Assembly: GCF_002215215.1 (NCBI RefSeq)
Contig: NZ_CP018632.1
Coordinates: 1,422,501-1,486,500, forward strand
Reading direction: 5' to 3'
Source of the DNA: Granulosicoccus antarcticus IMCC3135
GTDB taxonomy: Bacteria; Pseudomonadota; Gammaproteobacteria; Granulosicoccales; Granulosicoccaceae
Length of the DNA: 64,000 nt
Below, piece after piece: positions 28,222 to 36,162 of the stretch. How positions within the stretch are numbered: position 1 is the stretch's first letter; each line of letters starts with the position of its first letter. A program made the position numbers and the translations under genes. The notes beneath the pieces are model-generated. The model had not been told where the DNA came from and searched no databases. It worked only from the letters and a program-made list of their open reading frames with translations.

Positions 28222-29805
28222 ATGGTGAGATTTGCGGTAGACCAGGAAGAAAATGGCAAGATCCGTTGTGATGCCTGTCCAGTGCTCTGTTATATAAAGG
28301 ATGGTCGGACGGGCGCTTGTGACCGGTATGCCAATGAGGGCGGTGAGCTGGTGCGAGTTGATGCCTTTACTATATTGCAGCGTGCAGACAAGTCTGAGGT
28401 CATGGCCGTGCCTTTCTTGTTGAGGCCGGAGACTGCGGGGGTGGTGGACGATGGTGAGGAGGCAGGAGGGATGGCAGCGCCTGTAGAGGTAGAGAGCCTC
28501 TCGGACGAAGAAACTGCTGAAAAGGGTTTGCCTGCCTGGAACGGTGATATTTTCGGTGAAAACCGGACATTTGTAACCGCGATTGGTGCCGGGACCACCT
28601 ACCCGGATTATAAGCCAGCGCCTTTTATCGTCAGTCAACAATATGATGATGTAGATATGGTGACCGTGGTCACCGAAGGCATCTTCAGTTATTGCGGGGT
28701 CAAGGTCAAAATTGATACTGACCGTCATATTGGGCCAGAGCAGGCGACCGTCAGAGTGCAGGGTGAGGCGGTCGGGCATGTCATGACAGGCGAATATGGC
28801 TCACAGATGCTCTCTCTGGGTGGTGTCAATCACCTCACTGGAGGGTCAAAGAAAGAGGGGCGAATAACGTGTAACGCGCTTCTGCAGCTGTGTAACTGTG
28901 AAGCTGTCGATATGAGCATTGATGGTGGTGCGGAACTGACTGTGCAGGCAGGTGCTGCACCGATTGTCAACGGTGTGCGCGAAGCGTTGATGCGAGTAGG
29001 CTGTGGTTCCGCCACCATCGGTATGTTTGCGCGGCAATGGGAGCCTCATGTGGATGAGGTGGTGGTGGTGGACGATCATATAACCGGTGTACTGTCCGAG
29101 CATCAGGCAGGAAAACTATTGGGCATGAAACCCACGGGCCTGCGTATCAGAGGAAGGCGTTCGACACCTGGACGTTACTTCCAGGTCGCCGAACCGGGCT
29201 CGGGGTGGGGAGGTACGGATATTCAGGATCCGTTGAGTATCCTTGATGATTTCAAACCAGCCATTGCGTGGCCCGGAATGCGATTACTGATGGTCTCAAC
29301 AACCGGTGAGCAATGGGCTTATTTTACCCTTGATGAAATGCTGCATCCGGTTGCGGCAGATTTGCCTGAACCATTGCGTCTGTCGGTTGAGCGTATCGCC
29401 GAGAATTGTGAGCCTTCATTGTGTTCCGTGCTATTCATGGGAGGGGCCGGTGGTTCATTGCGTGCTGGCGTCACGGAGAATCCGGTCGGATTAACACGCT
29501 CGGTGCGTGAGTCGCTGACCTATGTCTCCTGCGCGGGTGCACCAGCTTACGTCTGGCCCGGCGGCGGAATAACCATCATGGCGGATGTCACGCAGATGCC
29601 GCGCAATGCGTTCGGCTATGTGCCGACACCTGCGCTGGTTGCACCGATTGAATTTACAATGCGTCGAAGCGACTATGAGCGTTTGGGCGGGCATATGGAG
29701 CAGATACGTACACTGCAAGATATAGCACAGCAGGTAGAACGACGAGTCGTTGTGGGTGATTCACCTGGCTGGCCAGGCAATACACGACATTTTTCCTGGC
29801 GGTAG
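28222..29805 (+). CDS. hnr: 6-hydroxynicotinate reductase
   Basis: 527 residues. The N terminus has a ferredoxin-like cysteine set, CDACPVLC and GACDRY, for an Fe-S cluster, and further cysteines lie at CNALLQLCNC. I recognise the whole as the E. barkeri Hnr family, which reduces 6-hydroxynicotinate to 1,4,5,6-tetrahydro-6-oxonicotinate with reduced ferredoxin and carries covalent flavin plus Fe-S clusters. GGAGG at about 28206 and the upstream stop at 28220 favour ATG 28222 over ATG 28198. The motif GCGSATIGMF, with Thr near residue 265, resembles flavinylation sites (SGAT) of Nqr/Rnf subunits; that reading is inference. It is the last gene of the rightward operon. Confidence 0.85.
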   Translation: MVRFAVDQEENGKIRCDACPVLCYIKDGRTGACDRYANEGGELVRVDAFTILQRADKSEVMAVPFLLRPETAGVVDDGEEAGGMAAPVEVESLSDEETAEKGLPAWNGDIFGENRTFVTAIGAGTTYPDYKPAPFIVSQQYDDVDMVTVVTEGIFSYCGVKVKIDTDRHIGPEQATVRVQGEAVGHVMTGEYGSQMLSLGGVNHLTGGSKKEGRITCNALLQLCNCEAVDMSIDGGAELTVQAGAAPIVNGVREALMRVGCGSATIGMFARQWEPHVDEVVVVDDHITGVLSEHQAGKLLGMKPTGLRIRGRRSTPGRYFQVAEPGSGWGGTDIQDPLSILDDFKPAIAWPGMRLLMVSTTGEQWAYFTLDEMLHPVAADLPEPLRLSVERIAENCEPSLCSVLFMGGAGGSLRAGVTENPVGLTRSVRESLTYVSCAGAPAYVWPGGGITIMADVTQMPRNAFGYVPTPALVAPIEFTMRRSDYERLGGHMEQIRTLQDIAQQVERRVVVGDSPGWPGNTRHFSWR

Positions 29806-29957
29806 TAGATGATTCAGAAGCGTCTATACTGATTAACAGGAGTGGGATCATGAAGATCTGCACAACCGGTCAAACTACCTTGACTCTTGCAGGCGGTGTC
29901 CAGTAAATAGAAGATAACTACCTGAAAATCAGGCCTGAAAGGCCAACGTGTCCAAAC

Positions 29958-31667
29958 ATGGCAAAAAAACTTTCCATTCGCACTGGTATCCTGTGCGTAC
30001 CCGCGGTACTGGCTCTGACGCTCGGTGCCTGTTCCTCAGATTCGAACTCCGGCACAGACGATGGTGGCACTACCACCACGATTGATGACGATCAAGATGG
30101 CAATACAACCGGGTCCGGGACCGGGTCCGGGACCGATTCCGGCGATGCGGGAGGGACCGGGGCTGGAACCGATACCGGAGCTGGCACTGATACCGGCACT
30201 GATGCCGGAACCGATACTGGAGGTACACCAGAGGACCTACCGCCGCCGAGTGTTCCGGTATTATCGGATCCTACCGCTGCACCGATTGCTTCACCTGACG
30301 CTGATGATCCGTTTGGATCAACTCTGGAGGTGGATGAGGAGCAACCTAGCGCGGGTGGTCCGCCGACTCAGCCGAAGAATCTACGATTGGATCTGGTGTC
30401 GAATAACTGGGCAGAGTTCAGTTGGGCTCCGGCCAACGATGATAGCGAAGTCGTTCAGTACAATATCTATCGTAGCGATGGTGTGGTCTATAACGTAAGA
30501 GGGGACCAGACTGATACTGCTGGAGGGACTCAGGAGGAGATCGACAAGATCTGGAATACAACGTCGTTTATCGATTGTAATTTCACCCGCTTTGCTGATC
30601 GTCTGCATAACTGTTCGATCAATCAGCCTGAGCCTGGCCGAACCTATATTTACGAAGTGACGGCCATCGATGATGAAGATAATGAATCAGCCGCCTCTGA
30701 GCCTCTGAGTATTACTTATCTGGCAGAAAGTAACGCTCCTGTGCCGCGCTATGCCGATTTGTACAAAGGTGAAAACGATACGTTCGCGCAAGACAACGAT
30801 TTGTCGGCAGTGGGCTATTGGTTAGATGATTTCGATCTGGTATTTTCTGATGAATTCAACGGTGATGAAATCGATGGGGATAAATGGCAAACGGGGCTGA
30901 CTTGGGGCGACAACCGTATTATCAACGGCGAGCAACAATACTTCGTTAACACTCAGACCAATCCGGATTTTGGCTACGATCCGTTCAGTTTTACCGGCGA
31001 GTCAATGATCATCAGCGCAATTCCCATTCCTGATGGGTTGCGTGAAAACCTGCCGCCGGTGTGTGATGAAGAAGATGCGTTGGGGCTGGATCGTTGTGAG
31101 TTTCTTTCCGGTGCTCTTTCATCGCATGACAAATTTCAGCACATCTATGGTTACACGGAGGGTCGGTTCAGGGTGAGTGGAGTGCCAGGTGCTCTTTCCA
31201 GCTTCTACCTCTATCATCGCTATCCGGGTGAGGGTGTCTATTATCATGCCCCTGAAATCGATATTATCGAATACCTGGGTGAAAATCCCTTTGGCGACGC
31301 AGATGCCTTTCAGACGTATCATTATGGTGATCCGAATACGAAAATTACTCGATCAGCACCGACGATGTCTTACAAGAAGCCGGGTGGTGGTTCCTATGCT
31401 GATGGCAATGAATGGCATACCTTCGGTGTCTTATGGGAACCGCAACTGGTCATCTGGTATATCGATGGTTTGGAAGTGAAGCGCATGTTCGGCCCGCAGG
31501 TTTCTCGCCAACCGATGAATATCGTCAACTACCTGGTTGCAGGCAGTGGCTGGGCGCCGACACCGGATGCCTCTGATGAAACCTTGTTTCCAATACAGTT
31601 CGAAGCTGATTACATTCGGGTCTATCAACGAGATGCATTCAAGAGCACGGCTCAGTTCGGAAATTAG
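29958..31667 (+). CDS. Secreted GH16 glycoside hydrolase lipoprotein (laminarinase-like)
   Basis: 569 residues. The lipoprotein signal has lipobox LGAC (Cys about 25). Residues about 30-90 are a Gly/Thr/Asp-rich linker (TGSGTGSGTDSGDAGG and variants). An FN3-like domain follows at about 134-253 (PKNLRLDLVSNNWAEFSW ... EVTAIDDEDNESA). The GH16 domain spans about 285-562, with the nucleophile/acid-base motif EIDIIE (Glu433, Asp435, Glu438) in the beta-bulge form, and WHTFGVLWEP. GH16 enzymes cut beta-1,3/1,4-glucans or marine galactans; laminarin is a reasonable guess. It would act on the outer-membrane surface or in the periplasm. Confidence 0.9.
   Translation: MAKKLSIRTGILCVPAVLALTLGACSSDSNSGTDDGGTTTTIDDDQDGNTTGSGTGSGTDSGDAGGTGAGTDTGAGTDTGTDAGTDTGGTPEDLPPPSVPVLSDPTAAPIASPDADDPFGSTLEVDEEQPSAGGPPTQPKNLRLDLVSNNWAEFSWAPANDDSEVVQYNIYRSDGVVYNVRGDQTDTAGGTQEEIDKIWNTTSFIDCNFTRFADRLHNCSINQPEPGRTYIYEVTAIDDEDNESAASEPLSITYLAESNAPVPRYADLYKGENDTFAQDNDLSAVGYWLDDFDLVFSDEFNGDEIDGDKWQTGLTWGDNRIINGEQQYFVNTQTNPDFGYDPFSFTGESMIISAIPIPDGLRENLPPVCDEEDALGLDRCEFLSGALSSHDKFQHIYGYTEGRFRVSGVPGALSSFYLYHRYPGEGVYYHAPEIDIIEYLGENPFGDADAFQTYHYGDPNTKITRSAPTMSYKKPGGGSYADGNEWHTFGVLWEPQLVIWYIDGLEVKRMFGPQVSRQPMNIVNYLVAGSGWAPTPDASDETLFPIQFEADYIRVYQRDAFKSTAQFGN
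30105..30225 (+). repeat. Short Gly/Thr/Asp-rich coding repeats (GH16 linker)
   Basis: Degenerate 6- to 12-bp repeats such as accgggtccggg and gataccggaact encode the flexible tether between the lipid anchor and the FN3/GH16 domains. Confidence 0.7.
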
Positions 31668-31711
31668 AGACTGAGCAATACACGCCTACCAATAGCAGAA
31701 AGGCGTAACGC

Positions 31712-31744
31712 ACGGAAGGGGCTGCAGCTTGCAGCCCTTTCCGT
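31712..31744 (+). terminator. Probable terminator after the GH16 gene
   Basis: A 15-bp stem, acggaaggggctgca / tgcagccctttccgt, with one G-T wobble and loop gct. Only a weak T-rich tail (atttg) follows. It lies 45 bp after the GH16 stop. Confidence 0.65.
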
Positions 31745-31824
31745 ATTTGAATAAACCTCTGTTGGCAAGAAGTCCCGATAAACGGTATAACTGAACATTC
31801 TTAAACGATGGGACGTTCCACCGT

Positions 31825-32265
31825 ATGCTGATTGCAGACATTCTTCGTGAAAAGGGATCTCAGGTTCAGACGACAACGGCTGCAACACCACTGCGTGATG
31901 CTATCGCCGTACTTGCTTCCATGCGTATCGGAGTACTGGTTGTCAGTGGTGATGGGCGCAAGATAGACGGTATTCTCAGCGAACGCGATATCGTGCGCGG
32001 TCTGGCTAATGAGTCCACTGACTTTTCCATGCAAACGGTCGGCGATCTGATGACTCGTAATGTCTTTACGTGTGCACCGGATGCCACTGTTATCAGTGTT
32101 ATGGAATTGATGGATGAAAAGCGCATACGACACGTCCCCGTTACGGTGAAAGATGAACTGACGGGTGTGGTGAGTATTCGCGATATCGTCAATGCCCGGC
32201 TCAAGGAGACGGACGCCGAACGCAAGGAGCTGGCAGGATATATTGCGGGATCGCCATCCGCCTGA
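31825..32265 (+). CDS. CBS-domain pair protein
   Basis: 146 residues made of two CBS motifs and almost nothing else. The first runs about 8-65 (AATPLRDAIAVLASMRIGVLVV, LSERDIVRGLA) and the second about 75-132 (VGDLMTRNVFTCAPDATVISVMELMDEKRIRHVPV in two parts, VVSIRDIVNARL). Stand-alone CBS pairs bind adenine nucleotides and regulate partners. No partner is evident. It is followed 90 bp later by iolG on the same strand. Confidence 0.88.
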   Translation: MLIADILREKGSQVQTTTAATPLRDAIAVLASMRIGVLVVSGDGRKIDGILSERDIVRGLANESTDFSMQTVGDLMTRNVFTCAPDATVISVMELMDEKRIRHVPVTVKDELTGVVSIRDIVNARLKETDAERKELAGYIAGSPSA

Positions 32266-32355
32266 TTCAATGTTTGGTAACCCTGTCAATCGACGGGCTT
32301 TCAAAAAGGTGCCCGGCAAGCTCGCCAGGGCAGACAACGGTGCGGCAACTCAGTC

Positions 32356-33360
32356 ATGGCAGAAAAAAAGGTGTTTCGTATTGCAGTAATCGGAGCTGGC
32401 CGGATAGGCAAGGTCCATGCAATGAACATCCATCAGCACCCTGAAACGGTTGTGCATTATGTGGTTGACCCGTTTGCAGAGGAGGCGGCTAATTCACTGG
32501 CAGACAGGGTGGGTGCTCAGGTGGTGGAACCTGAAAGAGTATTTGCCGATGAGTCTATTGATGCTGTAGTTATCTGCTCGGCCACGCCGACTCACAGTGA
32601 TCTGATCGAGAAGAGTCTGTTAGCTGGCAAGGCAGTTTTTTGCGAGAAACCGATTGATTTGTCTATTGAAAGAGTTAATGCAGTTCTGGAAAAAACACGG
32701 AATTGCACTGCGCCATTTCTTTTGGGATTCAACCGGCGGTTTGATCCGGCAGCGGCAGAAATGCAGGCGCGTGTGCGAGCTGGCGACATTGGTGATGTGG
32801 AACTGGTCACGGTGATATCCAAGGATCCTGAGGCACCGCCGATCGAATATGTGCGAGAGTCAGGTGGCCTTTTCAGAGACATGACCATCCACGATTTCGA
32901 CATGGCCAGATTCCTGTTGGGTGAGGAACCTGATAGCGTTGTTGCCACAGCTGCAGCACTGACCAGTGAGGGTATTGCTGCAGAAAAGGATATCGATACC
33001 GCCTGTGTCACTCTGCAATGCCCGAGTGGACGAATGGCTGTCATCACCAATTCACGACGTGCCTCCTTTGGTTATGATCAACGTATAGAGGTCCATGGAT
33101 CCCTGGGTTCACTGCGTACTGAAAACGTTCCAACCAGCACACTGGTATTGGAGAGGGCTGAGGGTGTACGCCGAGAGACACCCATGCATTTTTTCATCGA
33201 ACGGTATCGGGATGCCTACCGACTGGAGTGGGAGCATTTTGTAGATGTACTCAATGGCAAAGCTGAACCTTGTGCAACGGGCATCGACGGGCAACGTGCC
33301 TTGTTAATTGCCAATGCGGCCTATCGTTCTTTGGAAACGGGCAAGCGCGAGCTTATCTGA
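32356..33360 (+). CDS. iolG: Inositol 2-dehydrogenase
   Basis: 334 residues of the Gfo/Idh/MocA family. The Rossmann motif is VIGAGRIGKVHAMNI. FCEKPIDL contains the catalytic lysine, and GFNRRFDP, DMTIHDFDMARFL and FFIERYRDAYRLEW match the IolG subgroup closely. It oxidises myo-inositol to scyllo-inosose with NAD. No other iol genes are adjacent, so either the pathway is elsewhere or the substrate is a related sugar. Confidence 0.85.
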   Translation: MAEKKVFRIAVIGAGRIGKVHAMNIHQHPETVVHYVVDPFAEEAANSLADRVGAQVVEPERVFADESIDAVVICSATPTHSDLIEKSLLAGKAVFCEKPIDLSIERVNAVLEKTRNCTAPFLLGFNRRFDPAAAEMQARVRAGDIGDVELVTVISKDPEAPPIEYVRESGGLFRDMTIHDFDMARFLLGEEPDSVVATAAALTSEGIAAEKDIDTACVTLQCPSGRMAVITNSRRASFGYDQRIEVHGSLGSLRTENVPTSTLVLERAEGVRRETPMHFFIERYRDAYRLEWEHFVDVLNGKAEPCATGIDGQRALLIANAAYRSLETGKRELI

Positions 33361-33371
33361 ATGAAGGTTTG

Positions 33372-33400
33372 ACCCCGCTGCTATTATCGTTTAGCGGGGT
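33372..33400. terminator. Hairpin between convergent genes
   Basis: accccgct / agcggggt, an 8-bp GC-rich stem with a 13-nt loop, placed between iolG and the converging ycaQ-like gene (whose stop lies in the loop). There is no long T-run on either side; it may serve both strands. Confidence 0.5.
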
Positions 33401-34604
33401 GTTCTGATCTGGCAGGCAGCGGACCTGCGGAGCTGACCCCTGCCAGTTTTGCCAGTCGAGCCAGCTCCTGTTCAATTTTCGCGCGGCGAGCTGTTGTTTC
33501 TTGAATGCCAGGCTCAAGCCACCAGGCGCGAGTTTCAAGCTGATCGTTTGATCGGTTTGCTCTGACATCGATGCGACCCGTCATGCGATTACCTTCCAGC
33601 ATGGGATAGACGTAATAACCATAGCGGCGTTTAGCCGCAGGCACATAGATTTCTATACGGTAGTCGAAGCCGAATAAATTTTGCAGCCGCACGCGATCGC
33701 GGACAACCGGGTCGAACGGGCTCAGTATGCGAACACGGGGTACCGGTTTTGCATCGTCGAGGATCTGCTGTTCCAGCTCGGCCGGTGCGTAGGCATTGAT
33801 GCGGTTTCCCTGTGTATCCAGGTAGGCGATTTTCATCACTGGAATACTGGGTTGTAGTAACCAGGCATGGACTTCGCTTAATTCGCAGGCGTCCCAGAAT
33901 CGCTGTATTTCAATGGCACTGGCAAATCCGAGCCGAGTCAATGCCTGTTCGCATAGCCAGTTGATCTGGGTCTGTTCATCCAGTTGTTGAATGCGAAAAC
34001 GATCCGGAATAATGCGCTCGGTAAGATCATAATACTTGGTGAAGTTCTTGCGATGAGAGACGCTGAGTGTGCCGCGCAACCAGAGATAATCCAGAGTCAG
34101 CTTGTGGGCAGGCCGCATCCATGCATGGTTCGATTTGTCGACAGCTCCTTGTTGATATTCTGCAAGATCACGAGAGCAGACAGGCCCGTGTTTCTCAATA
34201 TGATTGATTAGGGTACTTTGTAAACGCCGATCTCGCATTGCTTGTCCCCAGGCACCGCCGCTGTAGCGTGAGGCTCGTCTTTGTTGTTGTCGTTGCCAGT
34301 ACGGATAGGTGCTCATGGGCAGAATGACTGCATCGTGGCTGAAGTGTTCAAACACGGAGCGTTCGCCTTGCATCAGCTTGTCGTAGGAGGTCTGCCGATA
34401 GGCAGACTGACGACTCCAGAGTATGTGATGGTGAGCGCGAGACAGAACGCCAATGGAGTCCAGCTGGACCATGCCTAGTCGTGCAACCCGGTCGGCAAAG
34501 GCTGTCACCTGTGGTTTTCCACAAGGCGAGCTGGCAAGGCTTTGGCGATTCAGCCAAACCTCACGAGCCTGTTTATTGGTCAATACAAATGAACTGTCAG
34601 ACAT
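33384..34604 (-). CDS. ycaQ: YcaQ/AlkZ-type DNA glycosylase (crosslink repair, winged-helix protein)
   Basis: 406 residues of the HTH_42 (formerly DUF1006) family. The catalytic motif region is MVQLDSIGVLSRAHHHILWSR, containing the QxD triplet. HFSHDAVILPMSTYPYW and the C-terminal PFDPVVRDRVRLQNLFGFDY are further family hallmarks. E. coli YcaQ and AlkZ unhook DNA interstrand crosslinks. ATG 34604 (MSDSSFVLTNKQ) is preferred over a longer in-frame start, which would add 31 residues with no family similarity and run into the upstream promoter region. Confidence 0.87.
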   Translation of the reverse strand: MSDSSFVLTNKQAREVWLNRQSLASSPCGKPQVTAFADRVARLGMVQLDSIGVLSRAHHHILWSRQSAYRQTSYDKLMQGERSVFEHFSHDAVILPMSTYPYWQRQQQRRASRYSGGAWGQAMRDRRLQSTLINHIEKHGPVCSRDLAEYQQGAVDKSNHAWMRPAHKLTLDYLWLRGTLSVSHRKNFTKYYDLTERIIPDRFRIQQLDEQTQINWLCEQALTRLGFASAIEIQRFWDACELSEVHAWLLQPSIPVMKIAYLDTQGNRINAYAPAELEQQILDDAKPVPRVRILSPFDPVVRDRVRLQNLFGFDYRIEIYVPAAKRRYGYYVYPMLEGNRMTGRIDVRANRSNDQLETRAWWLEPGIQETTARRAKIEQELARLAKLAGVSSAGPLPARSEHPAKR

Positions 34605-34700
34605 CGTGTCATCTATCAGAAGCCTTGAGTGATTGGGGTACACTGCATGGTACGCGCTGTAGGTACAGTGAAGTACACAGTTTAAGAGGAGTGTCATAGT

Positions 34701-35561
34701 ATGAGCCTGGTAAAAACTCTGGGAAAAATTGCGATTGGAATCGCAATGGCCAAAGGTGTTGGCAAGATGGTTAATGGTGGCGGCGCCGCAGGAACAAGCG
34801 GTGGTGCTGGTGGTTTGGGTGGCTTGCTAGGCAGTGTTCTTGGAGGGCAGCAAGGCGGCCAAAGTGGCGGCCTGGGCGGCATGCTGGGTAGTGTCCTTGG
34901 TGGCGGTCAGCAAGGCGGCCAAAGTGGCGGCGGTCTGGGTGGCATACTGGGTAGCGTCCTTGGTGGCGGTCAGCAAGGCGGTCAAAGTAGCGGCGGCCTG
35001 GGTGACATGCTGGGCAGTGTCCTTGGCGGCGGTGCTGGTGGCGGAATGGCAGGGGGATTGGGTGGTTTGCTGGAGAGCATTTCTGGCGGCGCTTCTGGTG
35101 CCTCAGCCAGTGCGACCAATGTGCCGGCACCGGCAGGTGGCAGCCTTGGAAATCTTCTCAATTCCGCACTTCAGGGCGAGACCATTCCGGAGCCTGAGCC
35201 GGCTCAGGAAGATCTGGCTCGCATATTGATTCAAGCCATGGTCAATGCTGCAAAATCCGATGGCAACATCGATCAGGCAGAGCAACAGAAAATCGTTGCT
35301 AACCTGGGCGACGAAGTCAGTGATGATGAGCGCCAGTTCGTCCTTAGTGAAATGAAGGCACCTCTGGATCTGGAAGGTTTTATCAAGACCATTCCCCGTG
35401 GTGCGGAAATGCAGGTCTATATGATGTCTCTGCTGGCTATTGACCTGGATTCCCGTGAGGAAGCACAGTATCTGGACACGCTGCGCAAAGGTGTGAGCAT
35501 GAGTGAAGAGCAAGCCAATGCCATCCATGAAAAACTGGGTGTGCCAACGCTGTACAGCTAG
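34701..35561 (+). CDS. DUF533/TerB-like protein with glycine-rich repeats
   Basis: 286 residues. The N terminus (KTLGKIAIGIAMAKGVGKMV) is a short hydrophobic or amphipathic segment. Residues about 25-140 are Gly/Gln/Ser repeats built on LGSVLGGGQQGGQSGGGLGG. Residues about 165-286 are the DUF533 helical domain (ILIQAMVNAAKSDGNIDQAEQ), related to TerB with its DG-rich acidic metal-like loop. E. coli YebE is the familiar relative. Function is unknown, with envelope association likely. A GGAG-containing site (aagaggagtg) precedes the start. Confidence 0.82.
   Translation: MSLVKTLGKIAIGIAMAKGVGKMVNGGGAAGTSGGAGGLGGLLGSVLGGQQGGQSGGLGGMLGSVLGGGQQGGQSGGGLGGILGSVLGGGQQGGQSSGGLGDMLGSVLGGGAGGGMAGGLGGLLESISGGASGASASATNVPAPAGGSLGNLLNSALQGETIPEPEPAQEDLARILIQAMVNAAKSDGNIDQAEQQKIVANLGDEVSDDERQFVLSEMKAPLDLEGFIKTIPRGAEMQVYMMSLLAIDLDSREEAQYLDTLRKGVSMSEEQANAIHEKLGVPTLYS
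34827..35072 (+). repeat. Tandem glycine-rich coding repeat, four units
   Basis: Units begin at 34827, 34884, 34947 and 35010 with ctgggtagtgtccttgg-like sequence. Spacing is 57, 63 and 63 bp (19, 21 and 21 codons). The last unit diverges into GAGGGMAGG. Near-identical units 2 and 3 suggest recent duplication. Confidence 0.85.
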
Positions 35562-35618
35562 ATCCGAAGCTGAGACTCGATGTGCCCGACTGTTGTGGCA
35601 CTGAGAGTGGCAAAAGAA

Positions 35619-35650
35619 TGCTGCTGATACTGGCTTTGGTATCAGCAGCA
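35619..35650 (+). terminator. Hairpin after the DUF533 gene
   Basis: A perfect 12-bp stem, tgctgctgatac / gtatcagcagca, with an 8-nt loop, 57 bp after the stop. The downstream sequence tcgcaattatttc is only weakly T-rich. Confidence 0.6.
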
Positions 35651-35859
35651 TCGCAATTATTTCAGAGATACATCAATATCAGTCTCTTTGCCCCGTCCCT
35701 TGATTCCGATTTTCGGCGCTAAGGGGTAGTTAGTATTTCACGAGCCTCAAGATTCGTTGCTGGCTGAGTGATTCGATCAGCGACTCCATGCCGCAGCGCA
35801 AAACTGCAGGCAGAGCGCTCATCCTCCCTCCCTTGGTGAAACCGCCTGTGGATCCGGCC
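35651..35859. other. Non-coding or decayed stretch upstream of the pqi operon
   Basis: No supported gene. On the minus strand it probably contains further degraded sequence of the pseudogene that starts at 36062. One minus-strand frame stays open to a stop at 35730-35732, but it is not recognisable. Confidence 0.4.
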
Positions 35860-36062
35860 GTTACCTGTAAGGAGTGCTTCAAGCTGTATCGTTTCAGCGG
35901 TGTTAACCCGTCTTTGGGTGCGCAGGCGCTATTTCAGCATTGAATCTGGCACAGTAGACGCAACCTTATCTCTTCGATCATCAATAATTCTGCGGCTGAT
36001 GCTGACGAGCTTGTCAATGTCATGGCTATTGCCATCATGGCGACAAGGCCGGTTCGTTGCAT
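35860..36062 (-). pseudogene. Decayed thioredoxin-fold (SoxS-like) secreted protein
   Basis: The minus strand starts with a convincing signal peptide (MQRTGLVAMMAIAMTLTSSSASA, shown in parts: MQRTGLVAMM, TSSSASAAE) followed by LLMIEE. One base out of frame, GCVYCARFNAEIAPAHPKT continues, a CxxC segment typical of small thioredoxin-like proteins of sulfur-oxidation (SoxS) type. A stop follows, and another frame then gives DGLTPLKRYSL, which fits the next family block. At least two frameshifts therefore separate recognisable pieces. The 3' boundary is uncertain. A neutral relic, lying upstream of and divergent to the pqi operon. Confidence 0.5.
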
Positions 36063-36162
36063 GATTTCACTGGTGCCGTTGCAGAGTAACCCCGAGCTTG
36101 TATAAAGTCTCACGTACAATGCGCTCCTGCGTTGTATTCACTGAAACCTGTACCGTATTGAC

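Noticed and set aside
29850-29906. An 18-codon frame (MKICTTGQTTLTLAGGVQ) with AGGAG upstream, between hnr and the GH16 gene
   Set aside because: Good ribosome site but no leader or attenuator structure and no similarity; too short to support.
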